Origin: Pseudomonas sp. AKS31
GTDB taxonomy: Bacteria > Pseudomonadota > Gammaproteobacteria > Pseudomonadales > Pseudomonadaceae
NCBI RefSeq assembly: GCF_023634765.1
Contig: NZ_JAMLFX010000001.1
Span: 1,303,586-1,360,967, forward strand
DNA: 57,382 bases
Direction of reading: 5' to 3'
The translations under genes were made by a program, and so were the position numbers. The notes below the pieces were generated by a model. That model ran no database searches and was not told the DNA's origin. It saw only the letters and a program-made list of their open reading frames with translations. Positions 48,484 to 56,745 of this stretch are shown one piece after another; within the stretch, counting starts at the first letter, position 1, and each line of letters starts with the position of its first letter.

Positions 48484-48966
48484 TCAGCAAGCGACCTGAT
48501 TCACCGTTGAAACACAGGTGTGCCAGGCGTAAGTGAAGTCGCGCAGACGACCTTGGGGTTGGAAGGTCTGGCGCCAGATGCGCGCCATTCCCAGCAAATC
48601 GCTGGAATCGGGGAGGATGGGGTTTTGTTCTTCTACCAGCAGCCAGGCAATGGCCGTGGCGTAACGCAGATTGACCGTCAGTTCCAGGTGCGGACCGGTC
48701 AGGAAAGCATGCTGACTGGCGAGGCCGCGAACCAGGCTGGCGCGTTCCGGATCGAGCGCCAGATAATCATCCCAAAGGGCCTGGTGGCGATGCTCGGCGA
48801 TACGGTAGAGGCCGTGACCACGGCGGTCATGCAGGGCGGAACCCAGGGCTGACTGGCTGGCGGCAATGCCCAGCAACAGAGATTCGGCAGTCGCGCTGTG
48901 GCGTCCCAGATAAATCAGCGTGGGACGGATCACGTAGCGGCACAGTTCGCTGGCAGCGATACCCAT
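48484..48966 (-). CDS. Conserved protein of unknown function
   Basis: 160-residue soluble protein with no signal peptide or helices long enough to span a membrane. The sequence starts MGIAASELCRYVIRPTLIYLG and has a compact Trp/His-rich middle (HRHQALWDDYLALDPERASLVRGLA). I cannot assign a family. The helix-rich pattern is seen in phage-lysozyme-like and structural proteins, but no catalytic Glu context is evident. The ATG follows GAGGGTT. It is 146 bases upstream of the FadL-type gene and may share its transcript. Confidence 0.75.
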   Translation of the reverse strand: MGIAASELCRYVIRPTLIYLGRHSATAESLLLGIAASQSALGSALHDRRGHGLYRIAEHRHQALWDDYLALDPERASLVRGLASQHAFLTGPHLELTVNLRYATAIAWLLVEEQNPILPDSSDLLGMARIWRQTFQPQGRLRDFTYAWHTCVSTVNQVAC

Positions 48967-49190
48967 ATAACCCTCGGTTCTTGTTATTGATGGCGAGTCC
49001 TGAAGGGGGGGCTTGGCAGCTGTGGATCGGTTCAGGCTCGCCGCAAGCGGATCACGCCGCTTGAGTTGAAGTGTAGTGTCATATTCGCGACGTAAAGGCC
49101 TGTTTTTAAAATATTTCCGGCTTCGAGTTATAACCGTTATATCGGTTGGTGCTTAAGCGCTGGAGGCCAAAAGTGAAACATCGGGCAATA

Positions 49191-49219
49191 AAAAGCCCCG
49201 CATTGTGTGCGGGGCTTTT
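49191..49219 (-). terminator. Terminator of the 74-residue protein gene
   Basis: On the minus strand AAAAGCCCCGC pairs with GCGGGGCTTTT; A and T runs on both sides. It lies just after the stop at 49242. Confidence 0.88.
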
Positions 49220-49241
49220 GCTTTTGCAGCCTTTTCGGCTC

Positions 49242-49466
49242 TCAGGCAATCAATGCCTGACGGGTACGGTCGATCACGGCCTGCAGCGGTTCGGCGCTGG
49301 AGTATTGATCGGGGTACAGACGCTCGCTGTGGCGGGCGATCCCGTGTTCATTGACGACGGTGAAGCTGAAGCAGCCTTTGCGAGCGGCCATGATCAGGCA
49401 GTTCATCGGTGCAAAAGCGTTGGTTAGGGTGCGAATGGCATCCTGAGTGTGGATTTGAGTAGACAT
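49242..49466 (-). CDS. Small conserved protein, 74 residues
   Basis: Soluble 74-residue protein without signal peptide. A pair of Cys (APMNCLIMAARKGCFSFTV) may bind a metal or form a disulfide. The C-terminal QAVIDRTRQALIA predicts a helix. I do not recognise the family. A good terminator follows it, and a nested hairpin lies 55-105 bases before its start, so the gene has a structured leader. The ribosome site is weak (GGAAC 13 bases away). Confidence 0.75.
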   Translation of the reverse strand: MSTQIHTQDAIRTLTNAFAPMNCLIMAARKGCFSFTVVNEHGIARHSERLYPDQYSSAEPLQAVIDRTRQALIA

Positions 49467-49520
49467 AGTTATTAGGTGTTCCTACAAATGACACGGATAA
49501 GAACCGTGCAACGTTAAAAC

Positions 49521-49570
49521 GTTCCAGTAACGTCGACCACCATTGGTCGAACGAAGAACCCGACTGGAAC
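49521..49570 (-). promoter_or_regulatory. Nested hairpin in the leader of the 74-residue gene
   Basis: Outer arms GTTCCAGT (49521-49528) and ACTGGAAC (49563-49570) enclose inner arms TCGACCA (49533-49539) and TGGTCGA (49544-49550), a stem of 8 + 7 base pairs with internal loops. It could be an RNA structure in the leader or part of a small RNA. Confidence 0.55.
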
Positions 49571-50299
49571 AAAGCAGCCAGTTTGAAGCGCAATTAAGTT
49601 GGCGCGCTTGGGCTGGCAGGTAGGTACTTAGGAGGGCAGGCATCACAACGAGGGCAAAGGTTCTGGGCCCGGGGTGAAGATCCTGATCAATTTGCAGGTT
49701 GGTTCGGTCAGAGTAAGTGCTCTTCGCAACACCCTTCACATCATTGGAAGGCTGTGTTGTCGCAAGATTTACCTGGAAACCATCGAGGGGTCGTTCCCGC
49801 TTTTTTCGGTAGGGCTTCTTGGTAGAAGGTTGACCGTGGGGATGTGTTCGACCGGAATTGACTTTCAGCTTGGTACTAACGCCGCGGATACTAACGGATC
49901 GAAACGGCTAAAGCAAACTTCGCGTAGAAAAAGATTGCAGACGCCTGTTGAGTCTGCTTTGAGGTTCGCAGAATTGCCCGCATTTGGCGCAGCTATTGAC
50001 CGTCGGTCGGTGACGGTGTGTTCATCAAGCCGCGCGCCAGACCGGTTTATCCCCGGACCGGTTAGCAAAACGACCCGAAAAAGCGCATCGATATAACCGG
50101 GTAACAGGTACTTGTGCACATTAGTTGCGCAAGCTGTAACGGCACTGTCATACCGATCCTGACTCCACTGGCTGCCTGTATCGAAAGTTTAAGTCAATGA
50201 AAAACATCGCTTTTTTTTGTTGGTGAAAAAATCGTCAGTTTGACTGCGAGCCCCATTCCATAAGGCTTTGCGGCGGTTGGAGGACGGTTGTCCACTGAG

Positions 50300-50320
50300 T
50301 TATCCACAGCTTCTGTGGAT
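50300..50320. promoter_or_regulatory. DnaA-box in an inverted repeat
   Basis: TTATCCACA (50300-50308) is a perfect consensus DnaA box. It overlaps the inverted repeat ATCCACAG/CTGTGGAT (50302-50320). Only one such box is present, so this is not an origin; it may be a regulatory site. Confidence 0.5.
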
Positions 50321-50428
50321 TGTCCCGAGCGCTTGCTCTAGGACGGGCGTGCCGGGTTGTTTTTCGACTTTACCTGTAAGAAAAAGAGAGTAGAGTGGCG
50401 CGCCTTCCGATTCGTCCCACAGTGCTTT

Positions 50429-50752
50429 ATGAAGTTTCGCTCAGTATCAGACTCTGTTACCTCACAACCTTCTCCTGTCACCCCGCCCAAGCGATTTTCC
50501 GTTCGCGTCGCAGAATGGCTGCTCGACAGCCCGCGCCTGAGCGACAGTCACAATGCCAAACATCTCGCTGGCCGCTTGCTCAAACAACCTGCGCGTGAAG
50601 GCGTGGTGGCTGCACAAAGCCGTCTCGGTCTGTTGATGTGCCGCGAGTGCGGTAACGCTCGGGATCGGCGCATCGGTCAGGATCTGCTGCGCCAGGCCGC
50701 CCGCGCCGGCGACCGTCGTGCGCAGCAGGAACTCGGTCTGCTCGAAGACTGA
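50429..50752 (+). CDS. Sel1-repeat-like small protein
   Basis: 107-residue soluble protein. The C-terminal half has two Sel1/TPR-like helical repeats: VVAAQSRLGLLMCRECG and DLLRQAARAGDRRAQQELG. The N-terminus is Ser/Pro-rich with no signal. Sel1-type proteins act as adaptors, partner unknown. I took ATG 50429, which is near a DnaA-box region; no strong ribosome site is seen there. It ends 61 bases before rmuC. Confidence 0.75.
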   Translation: MKFRSVSDSVTSQPSPVTPPKRFSVRVAEWLLDSPRLSDSHNAKHLAGRLLKQPAREGVVAAQSRLGLLMCRECGNARDRRIGQDLLRQAARAGDRRAQQELGLLED

Positions 50753-50813
50753 GCTGTCCAAGACCTGACACCTTGGTTAACCTTCAGGCTTTATAAGATC
50801 GGCGGGAGTGGCT

Positions 50814-52292
50814 ATGGCGATTGACTTGACCAGCGTATTGCTGGGGCTTGCAGGGGCGGGGGTGCCGCTGCTGGCGCTGGCCTGGCAACTGCAACGCCGG
50901 GCGAGCAACGGCCAGGCCGAGGTCGCCCTGCTCGAAGAACGGCTGGCCATGGCGCAATTGGCACAGGACGGACTCAACGCGCAGCTCGACGCCAGCCGCG
51001 ATGAAGTTGCCGATCTTGGCCAGGCTAACGCCGCCAAGCAGGCTGACCTGGCGGCGCTGCGCCGGGAGGTCGAACTGCTGCAGATCGAGCGTGATGACGC
51101 CCGCGATGCCTCCCACGCCTGGAACCTCGAACGGGCGAACAAGGAAGCTGAGCTGCGCCGCCTCGACGCGCAGGCCGCGTCACTGAACGCCGAACTGCGC
51201 GAGCAACAGGAAAGCCACCAGCAACGCCTCAACGACCTGCAAGGCTCGCGCGATGAACTGCGTGCGCAGTTTGCCGAACTGGCCGGGAAGATCTTCGATG
51301 AGCGCGAGCAGCGCTTTGCCGAGACCAGTCAGCAACGGCTCGGGCAGTTACTCGATCCGCTCAAGGAGCGCATTCAATCCTTCGAAAAACGCGTGGAAGA
51401 AAGTTATCAGGCCGAGGCCCGCGAGCGCTTCTCGCTGGCCAAGGAACTGGAACGCTTGCAGGCGCTCAATCTGCGCCTGAGCGACGAAGCCACCAACCTC
51501 ACCCGCGCCCTCAAAGGCCAGAAAACCCAAGGCAACTGGGGCGAGCTGATTCTCGAACGTGTGCTCGAACACGCTGGTCTGGAGAAGGGTCGCGAGTACC
51601 AGACCCAGGTCAATCTCAAGGGCCCGGATGGCGAGCGCTTCCAGCCCGATGTGATCATCTATTTGCCGGGCGACAAGCAAGTGGTGGTGGACTCCAAGGT
51701 GAGTCTCACCGCCTATCAGCAATACGTTGCTGCCGACGACGACAGCCTCGGGCAGGTCGCGATCAAACAGCACGTGCTGTCGTTGCGTAATCACGTCAAA
51801 GGCTTGGCCGGCAAGGATTACAAGCGTCTGGAAGGGCTGCACAGCCTCGACTTCGTTTTGCTCTTCGTGCCGATCGAGGCCGCATTTTCGGCGGCATTGC
51901 AGGCTGAGCCAGCGCTGTTTCAGGAAGCCTTCGACCGCAACATCGTCATCGTCAGTCCAACGACGTTGCTGGCGACTTTGCGGGTGATCGACAGTCTGTG
52001 GAAGCAGGAACGCCAGAGCCAGAACGCCCGGGAAATCGCCGAGCGCGCCGGATGGCTGTACGACAAGTTCGTGCTGTTCATTCAGGATCTCGACGAGGTC
52101 GGCAATCGCCTGCAACAGCTGGATAAAGCCTACAGTTCAGCACGCAACAAGCTGACAGAAGGGCGCGGTAATCTGGTCAGTCGCAGTGAACAGCTCAAAT
52201 TGCTCGGCGCACGGGCGAGCAAGAGCTTGCCGGCGGACTTGCTGGAGCGGGCGATGACCGATGTCGATGGCCTCGTCGAACTTCCTGAGTAA
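50814..52292 (+). CDS. rmuC: DNA recombination protein RmuC
   Basis: 492-residue protein thought to limit recombination at inverted repeats in E. coli. A hydrophobic N-terminal segment (SVLLGLAGAGVPLLALAWQL) anchors it, then a long coiled coil (about 30-200), then the conserved RmuC core with KGQKTQGNWGELILERVLEHAGL, VVDSKVSLTAY and PTTLLATLRVIDSLWKQE. The ATG at 50814 follows GGGAG; an earlier GTG at 50808 overlaps that site. It converges on the sensor kinase gene at a 27-base inverted repeat. Confidence 0.94.
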   Translation: MAIDLTSVLLGLAGAGVPLLALAWQLQRRASNGQAEVALLEERLAMAQLAQDGLNAQLDASRDEVADLGQANAAKQADLAALRREVELLQIERDDARDASHAWNLERANKEAELRRLDAQAASLNAELREQQESHQQRLNDLQGSRDELRAQFAELAGKIFDEREQRFAETSQQRLGQLLDPLKERIQSFEKRVEESYQAEARERFSLAKELERLQALNLRLSDEATNLTRALKGQKTQGNWGELILERVLEHAGLEKGREYQTQVNLKGPDGERFQPDVIIYLPGDKQVVVDSKVSLTAYQQYVAADDDSLGQVAIKQHVLSLRNHVKGLAGKDYKRLEGLHSLDFVLLFVPIEAAFSAALQAEPALFQEAFDRNIVIVSPTTLLATLRVIDSLWKQERQSQNAREIAERAGWLYDKFVLFIQDLDEVGNRLQQLDKAYSSARNKLTEGRGNLVSRSEQLKLLGARASKSLPADLLERAMTDVDGLVELPE

Positions 52293-52297
52293 AGATC

Positions 52298-52375
52298 AAA
52301 AGATCGCAGCCTCCGGCAGCTCCTACAGGATGTACGCCATCCCAATGCAGGAGCTGCCGGAGGCTGCGATCTTTT
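52298..52375. repeat. Perfect 27-base inverted repeat between rmuC and crbS
   Basis: Left arm 52298-52324 starts AAAAGATCGCAGCCTCCGGC and right arm 52349-52375 is its exact complement, with a 24-base loop. The A/T ends make it a likely bidirectional terminator for both converging genes. The core resembles the repeat at 56012-56098. Confidence 0.85.
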
Positions 52376-52380
52376 TACTT

Positions 52381-55300
52381 TTAAAGCGGCAGATACCGAC
52401 TCAATAACGCCCGCAGCGCCGCCGGTTTCACCGGTTTGGCCAGATAATCCAGCCCCGCCGCATGCACCTGCGCAATCATCTCCGGTCGCCCGTCAGCACT
52501 GATCACCACCCCGGGTACCGGCTCACCGAGGCTCGTGCGCAACCACGCCATCAGCTCAGTGCCGGTATCGCCGTGGTCAAGGTGATAGTCGACCAGCGCC
52601 AGTTGCGGCCGCACGCCGTCATTTAACAGCGCTGCACATTCTTCACGATTGCGCGCCGTCCACACTTGGCAGCCCCAGCGACTGAGCAGACTGTTCATGC
52701 CGATCAGGATGCTGTCTTCATTGTCGATGCACAGGACCCGCGCGCCGCTAGGCAACTTGCCATTCAATTCGGCGGCGACGCTTGCCGGTATGGCTTGTGA
52801 GCGAGCCAGCGGCACGCTGACGCTGAACACGCTGCCGCGTCCCGGCCACGAGCGCACACGCAAGGTGTGGCCGAGCACCCGGCACAAGCCATCGGCAATC
52901 GCCAAACCCAGGCCCAGGCCTTTTTCGGCGCGGGTCTGATGACTGTCGAGGCGTTTGAATTCTTCGAAAATCACCTGCTGTTTATCTTTGGGAATCCCCG
53001 GCCCGCGATCCCACACTTCCAGGCACAGGTCGCCGCCACGTCGACGCACACCGAGCAACACCGGGCCCTTGGCATAACGGAAGGCGTTGGTGAGGAAGTT
53101 CTGCAGAATCCGTCGCAGCAATTTGATGTCGCTGTCGATACGCAAATGACTGCCGCGCACGCGGAAGGTCAGGCCTTGTTCCTGCGCCAGCGCCTTGAAC
53201 TCGGCACCGAGAATGTCGAACAGCTCATTGACCGCAAACGGCTTGCGATCCGGGTTGATCTTGCCGTTTTCCAAGCGGGAAATATCCAGCAGATCGCTGA
53301 TCAAGTCCTCGGCCGAGCGCAGCGAACTGTCGAGGTGTTGCACCAGTTGTTGTGCCTCGCTGCTCAAGCCGTCGTTCTGATGGGAGAGGGCGGCGGAAAA
53401 CAGCCGCGCGGCGTTCAGCGGTTGCATCAAGTCGTGACTGACCGCCGCAAGGAAACGGGTTTTCGACTGGTTGGCGGCTTCTGCGGTGCCCTTGGCTTCG
53501 GTCAGCGCGACGTTGAGTTGCGACAGTTCCTGGGTGCGTTCGCTGACCCGTTGTTCCAGCCCTTCATTGGCTTCGGTCAGCGCCTGCTCGGCCTCGCGGA
53601 ACGCGGTGATGTCGGTGAAACTCATGACGAAACCGCCACCCGGCATCGGGTTGCCGATCAGTTCGATCACCCGGCCGTTGGGGAACAGTCGTTCAGAGGT
53701 GTGCGCGCGGCCCTGACGCATCCAGTGCAAACGCCGGGCAACGTGCACTTCCGCTTCGCCGGGGCCACACAAACCCCGTTCGGCGTTGTAGCGAATGATG
53801 TCGGCAATCGGCCGGCCGACGCTGATCAGGCCGTCCGGGTAGTTGAACAGCTCCAGATAGCGCCGGTTCCAGGCCACCAGTTTCAGTGACTGGTCGACCA
53901 CGCTGATGCCCTGGGTAATGTTCTCGATCGCACCTTGCAGCAGGGCGCGGTTGAACTGCAGCACCTCCGAGGCTTCGTCGGCGATGCGCACGACGTCTTC
54001 CAGCTGCATCTCCCGGCCTTCGATGGCGGCTTTTACGACAGCGCGCGTCGAAGATGCGCCGAGCACACCGGCCAGCAAACGCTCGGTATGGGCGATCCAT
54101 TCGCCATCGGCATTCTGGTTCGGGTTGAAGCCTTTGCCCTGACGGTAGGCGAAACGGATAAAGCTCTGGCGTGCACGTTCTTCACCGACAAAGCGCGCGG
54201 CCAGTTGCAGCAAGTCGTCGATCTGCACCGCCAGCATTGAGCGTGCACTCGGCCGGGCACTGATTTCCTGACCAATGAAACGCCCGGCCTGCCAGTGCTC
54301 CGACACGCGCGTGCGCGACAGCACCGAGACCCAGGCAAACAGGGTGAAGTTACCCGCCAGCGACAGCACCACGCCTTGGGTCAGTGGGGTGATCGGCAGG
54401 TTCAGCGGATTGCTGTGCAGCCACGCCAGTCCCGGAAAACTGCTTAGCGACCAGCCGAGGCTGTGCGCGGCAATCGGCAGGATCAGCGTGTAAAACCACA
54501 GGAAAGTACCAGCGGCCAAACCGGCGAAAACGCCGCGACGGTTGGCCTGTTTCCAGTACAGCGCGCCGAGCATGGCAGGCGCCAATTGAGTCACGGCGGC
54601 GAACGCGATCTGGCCGATGGTCGCCAGGCTCGCGGTGGAGCCGAGCAAGCGATAGCTGACGTAGGCCAGCAACAGAATCACGACGATGCTGACGCGGCGC
54701 ACCGAGAGCATCCACTGGCGGAACACTTCGAACGGGCGCTCGGCGTTATTGCGCCGCAGCAGCCACGGCAACAGCATGTCGTTGGAGACCATGGTCGACA
54801 ACGCCACACTGGCGACAATCACCATACCGGTCGCCGCCGACGCACCACCGATAAACGCCAGCATGGCCAGCGCCGGATGGGCCTGCGCCAGTGGCAGGCT
54901 GATCACGAAGGAGTCGGGCAGTACGTCGCTCGGCAGCATCATCTGACCGGCCAGAGCGATCGGCACGACAAACAGCGCGGCCAGGGCCAGATAGGCCGGA
55001 AACACCCATTTCGCCAGGCGCAGATCCTGCGGGTCGATGTTCTCCACCACCGTAACGTGGAACTGCCGGGGCAGGCAGATGATCGCCATCATCGCCACGC
55101 CGGTCTGCACCACCATCGACGGCCAATTGATGGTTTCTTTCCAGTATTCCTCGAGGCGCGGGGCAAGCATGGCCTGGTTGAACAGGTCATCGAAACCGTC
55201 ATAAAGGCCATAAGTGACGAAGGCGCCGACGGCGAGAAAAGCGAACAGTTTGACCAGCGATTCGAAAGCAATCGCCAGCACCATGCCGCGGTGGTGCTCG

Positions 55301-55851
55301 GTGGCATCGAGGTTGCGCGTACCGAAAACAATGGTGAACAACGCCAGCACCAGCGACACGATCAGCGCGGTGTCCTGGGCGCGGGTGCCCATGGCGTCGG
55401 CACCGGCGCCGATCAACAGGTTCACGCCGAGGACGATGCCTTTGAGTTGCAGGGCGATATAGGGGAGGACGCCGACCAGACAGATCAGCGCCACGACCAC
55501 CGCCAGCGATTGCGATTTGCCGTAGCGCGCGGCGATAAAGTCAGCGATGGAGGTGATGTTCTCCTGTTTGCTGATCATCACCATTTTCTGCAGAACCCAC
55601 GGCGCGCCGACCAGCAGCAGGATTGGCCCGAGGTAAATCGGCAGGAATGACCACAGTTGTTCCGCTGCCTGGCCGACTGCGCCGAAGAACGTCCAACTGG
55701 TGCAATAAACCGCCAGCGACAAGCTGTATACCCAGGCACGCACGCGCGGCGGCAACGGCGTGCTGCGGCGGTCGCCGTAGAAGGCGATGGCGAACATGAT
55801 GGCCATATAGGCCAGGGCGACGGCGGCGATCAGCCCGGTGGACAGCGACAT
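52381..55851 (-). CDS. crbS: CrbS/MxtR-type hybrid sensor histidine kinase with symporter domain
   Basis: 1156-residue protein. A sodium/solute-symporter domain of about 12-13 helices occupies residues 1-500, followed by a short linker domain (STAC-like), a PAS domain (about 640-750), a coiled coil, then a histidine kinase (H-box SHDLMQPL, His806; N-box LQNFLTNAFRYAKG; G-boxes GPGIP, GLGLGLAI) and a receiver domain at about 1035-1156 with phospho-acceptor Asp1088 in LVDYHLD and Lys in YLAKP. This architecture matches CrbS/MxtR, which controls acetate use via CrbR/ErdR; no cognate regulator gene is adjacent. The ATG at 55851 follows GGGAG. The longer frame upstream lacks support. Confidence 0.88.
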   Translation of the reverse strand: MSLSTGLIAAVALAYMAIMFAIAFYGDRRSTPLPPRVRAWVYSLSLAVYCTSWTFFGAVGQAAEQLWSFLPIYLGPILLLVGAPWVLQKMVMISKQENITSIADFIAARYGKSQSLAVVVALICLVGVLPYIALQLKGIVLGVNLLIGAGADAMGTRAQDTALIVSLVLALFTIVFGTRNLDATEHHRGMVLAIAFESLVKLFAFLAVGAFVTYGLYDGFDDLFNQAMLAPRLEEYWKETINWPSMVVQTGVAMMAIICLPRQFHVTVVENIDPQDLRLAKWVFPAYLALAALFVVPIALAGQMMLPSDVLPDSFVISLPLAQAHPALAMLAFIGGASAATGMVIVASVALSTMVSNDMLLPWLLRRNNAERPFEVFRQWMLSVRRVSIVVILLLAYVSYRLLGSTASLATIGQIAFAAVTQLAPAMLGALYWKQANRRGVFAGLAAGTFLWFYTLILPIAAHSLGWSLSSFPGLAWLHSNPLNLPITPLTQGVVLSLAGNFTLFAWVSVLSRTRVSEHWQAGRFIGQEISARPSARSMLAVQIDDLLQLAARFVGEERARQSFIRFAYRQGKGFNPNQNADGEWIAHTERLLAGVLGASSTRAVVKAAIEGREMQLEDVVRIADEASEVLQFNRALLQGAIENITQGISVVDQSLKLVAWNRRYLELFNYPDGLISVGRPIADIIRYNAERGLCGPGEAEVHVARRLHWMRQGRAHTSERLFPNGRVIELIGNPMPGGGFVMSFTDITAFREAEQALTEANEGLEQRVSERTQELSQLNVALTEAKGTAEAANQSKTRFLAAVSHDLMQPLNAARLFSAALSHQNDGLSSEAQQLVQHLDSSLRSAEDLISDLLDISRLENGKINPDRKPFAVNELFDILGAEFKALAQEQGLTFRVRGSHLRIDSDIKLLRRILQNFLTNAFRYAKGPVLLGVRRRGGDLCLEVWDRGPGIPKDKQQVIFEEFKRLDSHQTRAEKGLGLGLAIADGLCRVLGHTLRVRSWPGRGSVFSVSVPLARSQAIPASVAAELNGKLPSGARVLCIDNEDSILIGMNSLLSRWGCQVWTARNREECAALLNDGVRPQLALVDYHLDHGDTGTELMAWLRTSLGEPVPGVVISADGRPEMIAQVHAAGLDYLAKPVKPAALRALLSRYLPL

Positions 55852-56011
55852 GCAACACTCCCGACAAAAGACTCCCCGGCAATCCTGCCCGGGCGGACAG
55901 TCTCGCATGCGCGGGGCGGTTAGTCAGTGTCGACCAAGGTCTTGGCGTGGCGGGGTGTCGCAGGCGGGGAGCCGGGTGGTTTTTGCGGTGACGTTGCCGA
56001 ACACAAAACCC

Positions 56012-56098
56012 TGTAGGAGCTGTCGAGTGAAACGAGGCTGCGATCTTTTGATCTTTGCAATCAAGATCAAAAGATCGCAGCGTGCCGCAGCTCCTACA
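56012..56098. repeat. Composite inverted repeat (GCTGCGATCTTTTGATC type)
   Basis: Outer arms TGTAGGAGCTG (56012-56022) and CAGCTCCTACA (56088-56098), and inner arms of 19 bases (56037-56055 and 56063-56081) starting GCTGCGATCTTTTGATC. It lies downstream of the TetR gene stop and shares GATCGCAGC and GGAGCTGC words with the repeat at 52298. Confidence 0.85.
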
Positions 56099-56110
56099 TG
56101 GGCGGCGGCG

Positions 56111-56653
56111 TCAGCGCTGGTTCAACGCAATATCGATCAGCCGATGCAGTTCATCCACCTCCAGCGCCGCCGCCGAAAACAGAATGCGGAAGACGACCGG
56201 CGCGACCACCAGATTGATCAGCCGATCGACACTCGGTGCCGACTCATCCGGATGGCGGTCAATGATCGTCTGCAACTGCGCGCCAATGATCGTCACGCAA
56301 TAACCCGGCGTAGCGCTCGCCTGCACGTCACGCATCATGTGGCGTCCGGGCTCGGAACTCATCTCGTCGAGATACTGCTCGGCCCATGCGCGAATATCGC
56401 TGCGCAAGCTGCCGGTCTGCGCCGGTTCGCTGTCCGGGCGCATGCGGGCGAGGGCGACGTCGGCCAATAACGCCGACAGATCACCCCAACGCCGGTAAAT
56501 CGTCGACGGTGTAACGCCTGCGCGCGCGGCGATCTGCGGGACAGTCACGCTTGAGCGCTCCTGTTCTTGCAGGAGCGCACGGACTGCGGAATGAATTGCA
56601 TCTTGCACCCGGGCGCTGCGGCCGCCGGGGCGTAAACCTTCTTTAATAGCCAT
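56111..56653 (-). CDS. TetR family transcriptional regulator
   Basis: 180-residue repressor. The N-terminal HTH reads VTVPQIAARAGVTPSTIYRRWGD (about 37-59), with the C-terminal ligand domain less conserved. The ATG at 56653 begins MAIKEGLRPGGRSARV; the frame is open to 56671. It is divergent from the MFS gene, with the inverted repeat at 56702-56742 between them, a standard arrangement for a repressor and its exporter target. Confidence 0.9.
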   Translation of the reverse strand: MAIKEGLRPGGRSARVQDAIHSAVRALLQEQERSSVTVPQIAARAGVTPSTIYRRWGDLSALLADVALARMRPDSEPAQTGSLRSDIRAWAEQYLDEMSSEPGRHMMRDVQASATPGYCVTIIGAQLQTIIDRHPDESAPSVDRLINLVVAPVVFRILFSAAALEVDELHRLIDIALNQR

Positions 56654-56701
56654 GGGGGCAGACCTTAACACAAAGAATTTGCTTTAAGCGCGAGGCAGTA
56701 G

Positions 56702-56742
56702 CACACTCCGCAAAAGCAAAAAATTAGCTTTTGCGGAGTGTG
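56702..56742 (+). promoter_or_regulatory. 16-base perfect inverted repeat, operator or RBS hairpin
   Basis: CACACTCCGCAAAAGC (56702-56717) and its exact complement (56727-56742) with a nine-base AAAAAATTA spacer. The right arm contains GGAG, the ribosome site of the MFS gene, three bases before its ATG. It is probably a TetR operator, but the mRNA would also form a hairpin that hides the ribosome site. Confidence 0.7.
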
Positions 56743-56745
56743 CCC

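Larger units (their letters stand above)
49467..50428. other. 962-base stretch without a supported gene
   Basis: Contains the leader of the 74-residue gene with a nested hairpin (49521-49570), open frames on both strands that look random (one on plus at 49674-50096 lacks a ribosome site), AT-rich DNA near 50190-50240, a DnaA-box inverted repeat at 50300-50320, and the promoter region of the gene at 50429. A small RNA could lie here; I cannot place its ends. Confidence 0.4.

Noticed and set aside
49674..50096. 140-codon open frame on the plus strand in the long gene-free region
   Set aside because: No ribosome site, composition not like a coding region, and no recognisable motif. I keep the stretch as non-coding.
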